A stretch of DNA of 64,000 bases from Pyrenochaeta sp. MPI-SDFR-AT-0127 (lineage: Eukaryota > Ascomycota > Dothideomycetes > Pleosporales > Cucurbitariaceae), in the NCBI GenBank assembly GCA_020747015.1, contig JAGTJM010000005.1, forward strand, positions 620,001 to 684,000, in the 5' to 3' direction. Made by a program: the position numbers and the translations under genes. Under the pieces are notes generated by a model, which saw only the letters and a list, made by a program, of their open reading frames with translations, had not been told where the DNA came from and ran no database searches. Shown here piece after piece: positions 11,872 through 24,400 of the stretch (position 1 is its first letter; every line of letters begins with the position of its first letter).

Positions 11872-13704
11872 ATGCCGCGCCACCTGCTCGTAAAGTCCTT
11901 CACTGCCCCGTCAGTGTCACAACAGCCCTGGCTGATTCGCTCCCATGCTGGCGCCCTCTCCACTCGTGGGTTCTCAGCTGTCACTGCTCCACCACGATGC
12001 GAGCACGTCACAATCCCGTGTCGCTCCAACGGCTTCATCACCATCGAGTACGTCTGCCTCTCCTCGTACCCAAACATGATCCTCAAGTCACTGTCTCCTG
12101 CGTGTCCGCTGTTGCTTTGCACCCCATCTGCCACCTGCCTGCTGCACGATGATCTCACTGGAGGCCTTGGAGGCCTCGGAAGCCGTGTTAGCCCAAAGTA
12201 GCCTTCTTCGCAACACGGCATCAGCCAATCTCTGCTCTACCCAACCATCCTCTGAAACAACACAGCCTAGTAATAGCCGTGCCGCGTCACCGTCACGAGA
12301 ATGCAACTCCCTCCAAGCTGGACAACCGGCCGACCATGCACCCACGTGGCGGAAAGTCATGTCTCTGCACCTTGCACTCTTACATCCAATGCCCAAGTCA
12401 GCTAACTACATGTTGTAAGCCCGAGAGTGGCCTAGTCTGGACGCTGCAGCATCTGCAGTATCAACCGAAAACAATCTACAAAAACTAACCGGAACCTCTT
12501 CAGTATTTTCCATGCGTCAACACCGTCTTCTCCCATTATCCTCTACCTACCACCAGGCCCTGTGCTACCAGACTGCCATGAGGAGCAAGTCCGCGTACTA
12601 TCCACTCTGCGTGAATCGAGCGGCGCTACTGTTGCTCGTATCAACTATCGTGCATCGCCATCTAATCAATACCCGACACCCTGCCATGATGTTCTGGCAG
12701 GCTACGATTGGATTCGGGAGCATCTGCTTCGTGATGACTTCAAGCGGCCATACATAGCACGGCTCGGTGTATGTGGAGAACTCGTCGGTGCATCTCTTGC
12801 TACGATGCTGGCTCTGACCGAAAATCGCCTCGGGCTGAGCGGTATTGCTGCTGCTGCTGTAAACAATCCCATCGCCGACTGGGTATTTCCAGATGATTTG
12901 CCATCCGGCCCTTCTACACAGCTCCCAGAGCCTGTTGTCTTGGATGAAACTGCATTACACGCCAATGAAGATCTGGGGCGCTCAAAGGCTGCACAAGGTA
13001 ACGTTCGAGAAGTCTCTAGGAAATGTCGAAAGCGCCCAACGCGAGCGCAAAACTTGCCGTCTGAGACATCGTGGCAACTTCATGGCGAGAATATGATCAT
13101 ACCCGCGTTGGCGCTCACTAGAGAGCGCGATCTTCTCTTCTGTAGGCCCGAGGACCGCTTCGATCGCTTTGCATCACCGATACATTTCTTTCGCTCACCA
13201 CGTGCACAACTCAGACCGACAGAGCGAGCAGATCTTTCAACCTCGCCGCAGCCGGATGAATTACTTGACATTGAGACTCGAATGCACCTCAATCACTATG
13301 CTTCATTTGGCGAGAGCACACAAACAGTACCTGCACTGCCCATTTTGACAAGATGTCGATCATATGCTCGTAACTACCCTTCCGCCGGTACGAAGCAGAG
13401 CTTCCCGGTTTGGACCATTACGACTGGTCTACACAGTCCCCTTTCCGACCAGTCTGCAGAGCTAGCCAAAGCGATTAGACGCAGCATGGCCCGCCATATG
13501 CTCAAGACGCATTCTGGCCGTGCACGTTGGCATGACGTAGCTGAGAAAGAAAGGTACGAAGATGTTGCGTTTGGACAAGTGCACTTGAATGTGATGCCGG
13601 GAGTTGGTCTTTGGAGCCGCCAAGACGATAACCCTGAATGGAAAAACAGTGTGGAAGAGGTCGGTATCTGGATGAGGCGAGGATTAGAGTCGGGCCTCAC
13701 TTGA
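11872..13704 (+). CDS. Alpha/beta-hydrolase-fold protein, catalytic serine apparently absent
   Basis: Two exons, 11872-12047 and 12504-13704, give 458 residues. The 456-nt intron is long for this window; the donor is GTACGT and the acceptor TTCAG. Joined, the protein reads GFITIDIFHASTPSSPIILY and on to LPPGP, which matches the start of the hydrolase core. The core has the oxyanion-side LPPGP, then ARINYR and HDVLAGYDW as in esterase/lipase-type hydrolases. At the nucleophile elbow it reads LGVCGELVGASLA instead of GxSxG, so it may not hydrolyse esters. The N-terminal 40 residues are basic and serine-rich and could be a mitochondrial presequence. Function unknown. Confidence 0.75.
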
Positions 13705-14456
13705 ACACTTATGGCGTGCAATATATGAACAGAAAGTATGAAGCGAACACTACGATCTCCGTCCAATAAACGGCATCAAATACTGGCGACTATCACCCCA
13801 ATACGAGAACAACATCAAATACCAGCAACATGAAGCTGTATGGCTCCAACCTTGCCAATATGGCTGCCCAATACTCAGGCCGCCGTTTTGAAAGACGAGT
13901 GGCATTCTTCATTTGCTGTGACACTTGTTCTTGAAGCTGTACCTGCCCACAACGACAGAAACGCAATGGTGACTTTGTAATGCAGTCATTAAGAGCAGAT
14001 TTCTAAAGCGGGGCTTTGAAGTATTCCTAATCAGGTAATAGAGTAGAGCAAATGAATCACTGTTGTGAACAGAAAAGCCTGTCGAGCACTAACTCGGTCA
14101 ATGTTGATATAGTGAGATGTACATTGCATGTTCATTTGTTCTATAATAGACTTCGGTCTAGGCAAGTGAAACCAAACCGCAAGCTGAGAGCCACGTGAGA
14201 CTCCCAAAGACGTTCGTTTAAGGAAGCGTCAGGCCAATTATGACTTGGGAGACAGTGCGATACCTGTGTAATGTTGTGTTATTCTAAGCCTAGCAGCTCG
14301 TTATCAATTTAGGATGTCAGAATGGACTCGTCAGTCTGCATTGTACTCCAAAGAACCGCGACGATAGGTCGCATTCACATCAAACACACACACAATTCAC
14401 TAGCAATTTGCAAGTGGTCATGTAATTTATCAACTGGATGGTCGAAGAGAAGCCGC
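13705..14456. other. Intergenic, convergent 3' regions, nothing recognised
   Basis: The stretch lies between the 3' ends of the hydrolase-like and dynamin-like genes. No coding content or repeats were seen. Confidence 0.6.
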
Positions 14457-17400
14457 TTAGTGATTACGGAGGCTACTCGTGACAACATCCTCCATCCCCT
14501 TGGAGTGAGCCACAAGGAATGACGGGTCGAAAGTTCCGGAGCCGAAGCTGGTCAGGCCGGTCTCTTTCATCGGATTACTACTTGAACTCCCGTGATATTG
14601 TTGACGAAGCTCATCAAGACAACTCAAACCTTCAAGGAGCGCGTCCCTCTGGCAAACGAGTTCCTGGCGGCGCTTCTCACGGTCAGGAGATTCGGCGAGC
14701 AGGCGTTGAGCGATTTGAGGACCTATACTTAAATTAGAGAATAATAATGCGACCAGCAGAATGTAGCTTACCTTGTTTGTCATCGTAGATGCAGAGACCG
14801 CTCTCTAACTCGTCGCGCAACTGAGTACGCAACTGCTTGAAGAACTTGGATTCAATTCGCATGCAGATAGAATCATGTAGCCGACGCGCAGCAATGTTGT
14901 AGTACGATGAGATGTCGCCGATAAGATCAATCTCGTTCTTGTAAGGCTCCTGAGAAACCAGAGCCATCTTCTTCTCGTCCTTGCGGAGCTTGTCCTGCTC
15001 AGCTTGCGACAAGTCTCGTCCATAATGACTCTCGGCCTCAGTGACCATTAGTCTGAAACGAATACGCAGACGATGTTGGCTGTATTTCTCGAGCATATTG
15101 ACCTTTTCACGATTGAATTGGTCCTTGTAGTAAATGTACGGACCCTCACGCTCATCATTCAAGCTCTCTGCAGCCATGGTTGTCTTTTGTTCGTTGATGT
15201 TGTTTCTGAGGAGGTCACGAACGATCGACCAAGCGTTCTGGTGCAGTTCAGATCCTTTCCATTCTCTGAAAGAATCTTCAAAGAGTGATTGTACGCGGGC
15301 CACCAACTCTTTCTCCAGAGTGTGGAAGAACACAGCTATGGGAAGGTGCCACTTCTCAAGCGCCGAGAGCATCATTGATTCCCTAACCTTGGGGTGTATC
15401 TGGCCGGGGACTTTGCTCTTGGAGTTTTGATTCACTTCTCGAGTGACTTCATCTAGTTTGAATTTCTTCTTGAACTGAGCAAAGCTTGCGGGCTGAGACA
15501 TCATGTTGAGAGCCGTAATTCTTGCAAACTCTGGGCGATGTGTTGGTATCCCCATCGATGGCTTCGTCGGCATTTTGAAAGGCGATGAGGCTGGAGTGGC
15601 TGTTTCTCGCTTGCGTTTCTTTGTAGGAGTCTCTGGCATATTAGACATGGTCGCATCGCCATCATTGTCATCCTCGTCTCCAGAATCAATCACAATTGAG
15701 TCATCTGCGGATTTACCTGGTAAAGTGGACAAGAATATCCCCCTATCCAAAGAGCCGCTAGTAGACATGGCAGGCTTCATGGCCACTAGAGCATCATCAA
15801 ATGCTCTTTGGATCCCTTCCCAAGTATTCCGCCATGTCGTGTAGTGATGTTCGCCTTCCATCTCATTACGGACAGCCCCAGAAAAATTTAAGAGAATGTC
15901 TGAAATAGTCCTTACAGCACTATGGGCAGGCGTCTCTGGGATGCCTCGAATTTCAGTCTCAACATCCTCCAGGCGGCATGAGATCTGCTGATGTATATCT
16001 GGAAGGTTATCGAGGGTCTGTTTGGCAAGCTGCTTCGATAAGTATAATTGCGGGTTTCGAGTGCCAAATCGGGATTGAAAGCGTTGGAGGGTAGATGCCC
16101 ACCGACCAGACATGAAAAAATCGCGTTCTCTTACTCGCGCTTCACCGTGTGTGAAGCCTTGTTTGATCTCCTCTTTGTTTAGATTCTTGACAACGAAGTA
16201 TTGATGACCAAGCTTAAAGCGCTTTCCGTCAAGGACATCGATTAAAGTCTTATCAGGCGTGCCTGGCGGTAGCAAATCCGGCTTCGTCAGAACACCTGAT
16301 GTTGGTTAGCAGGATCAGACTCATGATGGCGTAAGGCAAGAAAATACCTATACAACGATCTGTAGCATTGTGTTGCCGCGCAAGACCTGCAGCCGTAGAG
16401 TTCGCAATATCGGTACCGAGATCGCACGTAACGAGAATCAAAGATCCTGGCTTCTTGACGTACTCAGCAACCAAATTTTTTACTAATGGCACGGTATGTG
16501 CTTCTTCCTCGGTCTCTGCCTGACTGATGATACCGGGTAGGTCAAAAAAACTCAATGTGGGCAAACCAGGATGCGTGATATCGATGCGGACGAGATTCGG
16601 ACTAAACTTGCTACGATGGACTCCCTTCCTTGGCTCGGGGTCTGTTAAGAAGGTGCTGGGGCTCTCTAGTGGACAAAGAATTGCTGTTTGTGCACATCGA
16701 ATATACTTCTCAAGCTCGGTTGGCGACTTAGTCTCAGCGAACGGAACATGCTGGCTTGTTTGAGCAGGTACCCATCCAGGAAACGGCTGCAGGGGGCCGG
16801 ATTTTCGTGGCACCAATTCCAAAGCATAATCCAACTGCAGAGATACTCTGGCCGACCAACTAGCATTTGGGTCATCCGACGGCTGCATGGTTATGTAGAG
16901 GGGGCAACAGGTGCATGTTCCTGTGTCTCGTGGAGTCTTGATCCCAGATATGGCCTCAATGACGGATGATTTACCTGTTGATTGTTGACCTGTGAGGACA
17001 CATCAGCATCGCTCACAGCAAAGGTTTGGAGCAAACAGACCTAAGACTATACACCTAGGAATTGAAACATTGAGCTTCTGCAGACCTAGCGTCTCCAATC
17101 TGCTCATGGTGGCAATCGCATTTTTGACGTCTTGACCAAGTGGCTCAACTTCGTCAGATGCAAGGTGTCCCTGATGTCCTACATGGTGAACCATTAGCAC
17201 CGTCAGCGCATAATAGTCACTCACACAAGGGAGATATACCCACCGAGTTGCTCGCCAAGGTAAATTGGCTCCTGATCGTCACCGAGGTGAGAGGCATCAT
17301 CTCGTGTTGAAGGAAACTCGATTCGTGGCGGTGTGGAACATGTGTCGCGCCTGCAGTCAGGGCTTTTAGTCTCGTCGTCAAGTGCGTCAATTGAGGTATT

Positions 17401-17472
17401 GTCGTCACTGAGAGTGGCAGACGGCGATTTAGCCATAGTTTTTCGCACCCAATCGTGGGTAGCACCAGCCAT
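14457..17472 (-). CDS. Dynamin/Mx-type large GTPase
   Basis: Five exons, 17244-17472, 17041-17178, 16348-16989, 14772-16295 and 14457-14722, give 932 residues with introns of 49-65 nt. The GTPase domain shows a P-loop GQQSTGKS (123-130), a switch region PRDTGTCT, FDLPG (G3) and VLTKPD (G4). The long middle/stalk follows, with an acidic, Ser-rich insertion (SGDEDDNDGD) and then the C-terminal part. No PH or proline-rich domain typical of classical dynamin is seen, so it resembles the fungal Mx-like/dynamin-related group. Such proteins polymerise on membranes and remodel them with GTP. The specific organelle cannot be told from sequence. Confidence 0.88.
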
Positions 17473-18315
17473 ATATGTTGATGCTTTTTAGGATACGGTT
17501 GTGTAATAAGTTGGGTGGGTGAGGGTGATACAGGTGAGAGAGCGCCACTGGTATCAAGATCAGGGTACGTCAATAAACCCAAGTGATGTTCACGCGCGAA
17601 AAGCGAGAAATATTTCTAGAGGTGAAGGAGGTTTCTGAGGAGTAATGCTGTTAGACGACAGAGGAAATGCTAGCCCCAGACGTAGCTCCACTCCTCATTG
17701 GTCGAAGAGCAGACGAGATTCATAGCAAGCGATCACAGTAGCCTAATACTGGGAGGTGACTGGTGAACAGATTGGGGCTTCTAGTGGGAAGAGGTGAAAG
17801 TTCTTGGTGGCCTTGAGTGGCCGAGCAAGGGACTGATGGGGCGTCAATTGATGTATAAAATTTTGAAGTATCTCGTCTTGCCTTACTATATTTGATTCGA
17901 ATAATAAAAGGTCTCAGAAGAACCGCATGACATGGCCTGAAAGGAAAGTGAGATACAGAGAAGACTGGAGCTCAATTTGGGTTTATTGGAACAGAGACAC
18001 AGCAAAGGTAGAGCAGAGCTTGATGGACCCACGACATTGTAATCTCCCGAGACAATTGTCATAGGCACCTTTGACAATTAACGCAGATTATGATCAGTTG
18101 GCGAAGTGACCACGAAGTGCAGACAGAGTGTGTGATCTGGCTGATCCGAGGTTTTGCCGGCTAGTGCAAGGGTGTCTGGGAAAAAGATTGAAGCGCATCA
18201 TCATCGTCGTCGTCGTCGCTGCCATCGGATTCCACGCTCTCTGCCATCGTCTTGCCGCCTTCTGACTTGTTTCCCCTTTTTTGCCCGTCTCTTTCCCTAT
18301 ATACAGCCTGACATA
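17473..18315. promoter_or_regulatory. Divergent promoter region of dynamin-like gene and TIM17
   Basis: The 843 bases lie between divergent starts. A TCG/TCA-rich run is at 18197-18218 and a TATA-like TATATA at 18298-18303, only 13 bases before the TIM17 start codon. No gene seen. Confidence 0.5.
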
Positions 18316-18908
18316 ATGGATCACTCACGCGATCCATGTCCCTGGGTTATCCTTAATGACTTTGGCGGTGCCTTCGCTATGGGTGTAAGTCCCCGCTGAA
18401 GAATTGTCTCTCTATGCATCCCAACTGACCCTCACCTAGGCCGTCGGTGGTGCGGTGTGGCACGGTGTGAAAGGCGTAAGTGCAGTTCTCTTCCTCGTGC
18501 GACTACACTGACAGTGTCTCCCAGTTCCGCAACTCACCCTATGGCGAGCGCCGCATCGGCGCCATCACAGCAATCAAAGCCCGCGCGCCTGTGCTTGGCG
18601 GAAATTTCGGTGTCTGGGGAGGTCTCTTCAACACATATGACTGCGCAGTCAAGGGAATACGGAAGAAGGAAGACCCGTGGAATGCCATCATCGCAGGTTT
18701 CTTCACCGGTGGCTCGCTCGCAGTACGAGGTGGATACAGATCCATGCGCAACGGCGCCATATCGTGTGCTATATTATTAGCTGTCATCGAAGGCGTCTCA
18801 ATCGGTTTTAACCGCATGATGGCCGACAACACGAGGCTCGATGCTCCACCGCCGCCTACCGATGTTGGCACAGGAGGGAGCGCCGGCGGCATAGCAGTAG
18901 CCGCATAA
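18316..18908 (+). CDS. TIM17: Tim17, inner-membrane presequence translocase subunit
   Basis: Three exons, 18316-18384, 18440-18475 (only 36 nt) and 18525-18908, give 162 residues, the usual length of Tim17. The order is the N-terminal DPCPWVILNDFGGAFAMG, then AVGGAVWHGVKG and FRNSPYGERR, with four predicted membrane helices rich in glycine (GGNFGVWGGLFNTYDC, IAGFFTGGSLAVRGG, ISCAILLAVIEGV). Tim17 lines the lateral import path of the TIM23 complex for proteins with presequences. The short middle exon is bounded by clean GTAAGT/TAG and GTAAGT/CAG sites. The C-terminal tail is proline- and glycine-rich. Confidence 0.95.
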
Positions 18909-21495
18909 AAAAATGTCTAAATTCTCAACACGTACACTGTGGAGCGAGTGTTCATAATGCAAAAGATGGCTAGTATTGGGTTTGGACGATAGATGACATT
19001 TGTTTGGGATATCTTGCATACACCGCACCCCAATTTGGTAGCGGATGGCGTTCACACTCTCCTCAGCTTTTGTGCTATACCTGTATCATACTATCGGCGT
19101 GATGTGTACAACTAGCAACGGATTCTCTAGATAGAGGCATGACCTTATGGAAGCTTCTTACTTTTTCTAGTTGTCGGTTCAACGCCGTCCTCATCATTTC
19201 GTGTATATCTACTTACTTGAGATAAGACTCCGGGATTACGAGCATTGGACCACCCCCGTGGGCCACGTTAAAGACGTGCCGCGTGGGAGAACATAGCTGG
19301 GAGCCAAGCACATACCCAGATTCCAGATCTTGAGCACAAACTTGTGCCAATGAAGTAGCGTTTGTCCTCCCTCATCCGAATCGTGAGGTTTCTTCAAACC
19401 TATTATTCTATTCCTAAGCCACTACAGGAGATTAATATTATTTATTAGCTAAGTACGCTTCAAATCAGTCGTGACCACAATGAATTGGAGCTAGAGTAAC
19501 TTCTCCATGGAAACTTTATCGAATCCAAGCTAAACTTTGTCGCTGCGAACATTTCACTGTCTGTAGCATCATAATGCTATCATCGATAGCCATGTAATAT
19601 CGCTCATTGTTTATCAATGCATGGTAGGCGTTCCATTGTTTGTCACGCACCATCACTGCTCACTGCCAGCCGATCACACACTGCGTGCTATTAGCAAGAT
19701 ACCATGTCAGCATCTTTCTCACTTTATGCTTACGTCCCACCACAAAACAGCGTGACACTGCTGCTTGATCTCGTGCCATCGCCGCTTTCCTCCACAGTAC
19801 CCAAACACATGATCACAGTTTCCATCAATCAAATAACCGTCCTAGAAACTAAATCCAGCCATACAAAAGGCGCAAAGAACAATATGCTGCAAATCTCTAG
19901 CATCATTAGTCATTAATGAAGTGAGTTTGACTTGGCTTCCCTCGCCCAATCTTTTGGAAGTTTTGATAGCCCAGCTAGGTCGCTTGTGCTCACAGAATAT
20001 TGAGTTTCAGGGAGACATCTTCGCAGGAACAGGGAGCCCGACCACTATTACATGTCCATTTCGGCTTGTGGAACATCTTACAAGATATTCACAAAAGTGT
20101 TGGATACAGAACTCTCAAATAAGTGGCTTCGATGGTGTACACTACGCAGCGCTACCTTGAACTCGATAGCTGGTAAGTTGAAGACTGCAATTCTGTGATG
20201 TCTTGGCAGGGTGCTGTGGCTTAATAACCCATCATACAGCTGGAGAAGGGTATTTGTCTACATTGCATATGCAATGGTAGGGATCGACCTTTGCGACAGC
20301 TGCATCAAGCGAGAGTATGTAGAGCCGAGACTTGCGTATCGAAAATAACACCACCAAAGCCATCAGCCATTGAACGTATAGTTGTACGAGAGATGGCTAT
20401 CTTGCTGTATCAAGTACCTTCAATTTATATCTTCTAACGCTGCAAATGTGCACTTCAGGTGACTATTTTTTATATAGTTGCGGTGTTCTGGTCAGCCCAA
20501 AACAGGTTGAGGCACCGCTAGCACCCGCAAGCCAGAGGAGCAATGAATATATGATCAGTTACATCGTTTGACTCTTACATGCGCAATTTAAGGCACTATT
20601 GACTCACATCACGCCCTTCGCCCCTGGTAGTTGGATTTGCACATTGTATTTGAGGGCGATATTAGCAAATCAGCACGCTGTGGCAGAAGACAGTTACAAG
20701 CATATCGGACTTGTCCATCCCAATCAAGCAGGACCGTGATTGTAGCCTCTAGCCAAACGAGGAAGATGAAAGAACATGTTTAACAAAATCACTACAGCTA
20801 TCGGGAAGTAAATCGATGAGTGAGCACACAGCCCACTAATCAGAGCCTTGTAAAGTGCATTGGGGTTGCGTCATAAGCAGTGAAAACTCTTCCACGTGCA
20901 TCTTCATGATCATGGTTAGGTGTCGATCTCCATATCCCCTTGTGTCCCAGTGAAACGCTACAAATACTTCGCCGGCCGAATTAGATGAAAAGTCTAATTG
21001 AATGGGCAAGAAAGCAAAGAGAGGTAAGTCCGGCTGAGCAAACAATCTCCGTTTGCATCCAATACGTCCTAGTCACATGGCAATGATTGCATCAATGTTC
21101 GAGTTGAGACACATTCAAGGCCGTGACTACATTCCAGGCCGTTGGGATCTCTTGAACCTAGCTAGGAATTCCCTTGGAGGCGTTGCAGCGTCCAGAGCTA
21201 TCAAGCAATATATTTGAGCGTCCCTGGACTATGTCCAGGTCTATACTCTGGTACTGGAAGAATGTAAAGGTTGAAAGGAGTACTCGAGCGTGGCAAGATG
21301 GATTCATTGGAGATGGTTTGATATAAAGAAGCTGAGGTGATGACTGAACTGAAACAGAGCAGACCCAAGGAAAAATTCAGATAGGATTAGAGATTCGGAA
21401 ATTGTTAATCTATGATGATACGCTCAACAATCATTCCGCCTACATCATGCATCTCCTTCCTCATTCGCCGTCATGACACCATCCACTTTCTACGA
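18909..21495. other. 2.6-kb gene-poor stretch
   Basis: The sequence lies between the 3' ends of TIM17 and MET10. It is visibly richer in A and T than the flanking genes. Open frames are short (under about 80 codons) and none resembles a known protein. No direct or terminal repeats were found by eye. It may be old decayed sequence. Confidence 0.5.
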
Positions 21496-24400
21496 CTAAT
21501 AAACCTCGAGCACATACCTACCATCATCCTTGAGCTTCTCAATCTCCTTCCTGCTATCCACTTTCTTCGCTCCCGGGTTCTTCTTCAGATGCTCAATTTC
21601 GACAGCCTCCTGCAAAACCTCTGTCACATCCGGCACAGGCCATGTTGGTCCACAGAGGTAGAAGCTACCCTCCTTCTCAAGATAGCTCCTCCTTATATCA
21701 GAGAGTGTCTGTCTCATGCGGTCCTGGATATATATTTTCTGTGGCTGATCACGCGAGAACGCACGGCCGAGAAGAGTGATTATACCAGCATCCTGATATG
21801 CTTCCCATTCCTCGCCGAAAAGGTACTCTTCTCTCTGATGACGGGAGCCCATGTAGAGCAATACCTCGCCGATATCGTGACCTTGTTGTTTTTGGTATGC
21901 GCGTTCTTGTACAAACGCTCGGAAGGGTGCTAAACCCGTCCCAAGACCAGCCATAATAATAGGCGCTGTCGTCTTGGGAGGAAGTTTCATGACGGAAGGC
22001 TTCACAGAAACTGTGACGGGTGCACCAACCTTCAGTGCGTCTAAAAATCGTGTTGCTTGACCGAAGCGGTCGCGACCCTTAGGATCGACCCAGTTGACCG
22101 TCACGATGAGAAGAGACACAGAGTTCGGAGTGACATTCTGAGCAGAGGCGATGGAATACTCGCGACGCTTCATAGGGCTGACAATACGGACGATATCATG
22201 GAAGGAGGGGTGTGCGGATGGGAACTCGAGGAGGATGTCGGCGAAAGTGACCGTATCGACTTCAGCGCGACGCTTGAACTCCGCAGCACCCTCGGGGCTA
22301 AGAAGCTGCAAAAGCTCCCTCTTCTCGCGCTCGTCATTAGCGAATTCGGCGAGGGCTTCGTAAAAGCGTTTTGGCGGGCGGCCAAAGATATCCACGTTCT
22401 GCATGAGAGACTGGTAGACAGTGCGATTCACCAAGATGTCAGGATCCTCGCGAGAAGGCACTTCAACAATCTCGTCGGGGACGAGATTGTACCACTTGAT
22501 GAACTCTTCGACTTGCTCCTTATCATTTTCGGCGTGGATGCCGAGAGCCTCGCCAATAGCGTATGTAACACCAGAGTTTCCAAGATCAAACTCAATATGA
22601 AAGATGTTACGGTCATAAGTAAGCGGCGTAAGGCGACGGTGCTCCTTTACAGTGACAATGCTAGTTTTGATGCCAAGATCCGGACGCACTTGAGTATCAG
22701 TCCCATAGGCTTCTTTGAAGGCAAAACCCTTTGCAGCAACTTGCCAATCCTTCAAGAGAGAAGGAGGCTCCGAATCAATGCGGTCGAATGGAGCGAAGCT
22801 GTTTACGTTGATATCCGAAGGTAGACGAATGGGCGCAACTTCGTCTTCGACAGCGCCCCATGTGGCAGGCACTTCAACCTCACGGAGAGTGCTTTCCAAT
22901 TGCTGGTTGAGCTTTTCAAAGACCTCCGCACTACCGTTGATGGCAGACAGCTTGGAAAGACTGGAGGCTAATATGTCCTCCCGGGCAACCTTTAGGAACG
23001 CCAACTGAGTGAGGAATGACTCGAGCGTAGAGTCTTCCAGGACAGCTTCTGATAGAGTGGGGTCAAATACGAATAACTCGACGTCCCTGTTGACAAGAGC
23101 TTTGCGAAAAGCGGCGGAGAGCTTCTTCTCGAGGTCTTCGTCTTTGACACCAGGAAGCTTGACAATGATAGAGCTATCAGTCTTCACACTGTTGAGGACG
23201 TCAAACTCTTGGAGAATGGTCAAGTCGCCAATGAAGGTAATGTCGGCTTGCTCTACAGAGTACGGAGCCTCAATGGTGTAGTCTGCATTGCGGATATCTG
23301 TGCGAGTGATACCACCACGAACCAGATTATCGTGCCCGCTGCGAACGAAGACATTCTTCGAAGAGTCGGATGAAAGCAGTTTGCCAACCACGATAGGAGC
23401 AGTAGCAGCTATGGATGCATCAAGATCCCAAAATGTGTACTGTTTCACATCCGCAGTGTTCAGAATATTAACATAAGAGCGAACTTCGCTCTGCGCTTTC
23501 TCCCCATGGATCTGACGAAAGACGTCAAGAATATTGCTGGGGGTCCAAACTTGCTCGCGGGAGTACTTTACGTCCGAAACGTCGACATTTCTCTCAAAGG
23601 CAAATTGAATGGTCGCCAAGACATCAGAGTAAAGTTGAGAATATTCGGCAGGATCGAATACAGCAGCCTCATCCCTGACCTGGCCGAGCACAGCAACACG
23701 GCGAGTGCTCTTGGGGAGTGCCTCAAGGAAAGCCTCCTCCACGAACGGGCGATAGACGCGAACATTGATGACACCGACCTGATCGCCGTCCTGGGACAAG
23801 GCATTGGCAATTTGAGCAGTCAAGGAAGCCTCAACTGTACCGAAGGCAACAAGGACACTCTCAGGCTCCTCATGGCCGTAGTAGTCGAAAAGTTTGTAAT
23901 CTTCGCCGAGTTCATCATTAAAGGCTTGAAGCAGGCGTAGAACACGTCCTGCCGTGTCAGAGTGTTTCTTGTCCACCTCCGAAACAGCCTCCGCCACAGC
24001 TTGGTACGTGTTGTGAAGTCTGCCTTGGTCCAAAGTATCGACAAGCCTGGCTGTCTCCCGCCCAACGCTAATGCCATCGTAGGTGTGAATTGTAGGGAGG
24101 ATGCTCGAGAGCAAGGTGGCGAAGAGAGCCATATGTTGTGCCTCAAAAACAGACGGGCTGCATACAAGGCCAAGGCCTAAATCTTCAGCGAGTGTGAAGG
24201 AGGAGACATAGTCCGTGACTAGTCCGGCGTCCGAGTTGGCAGAATAATCGACTGCAGCGATATGGGCAGTGAGTGGATTTGCGACCGAGTAGAGGGCAGA
24301 CAGCTGATCGAGGAATGTGCGGAGGAAGCTGAGCGTTGAGGACGAAGCGACAATAGATTGAGGGATGTGGCGTCTCTTCAGGTCAAAGTCCCTGGAAAAG

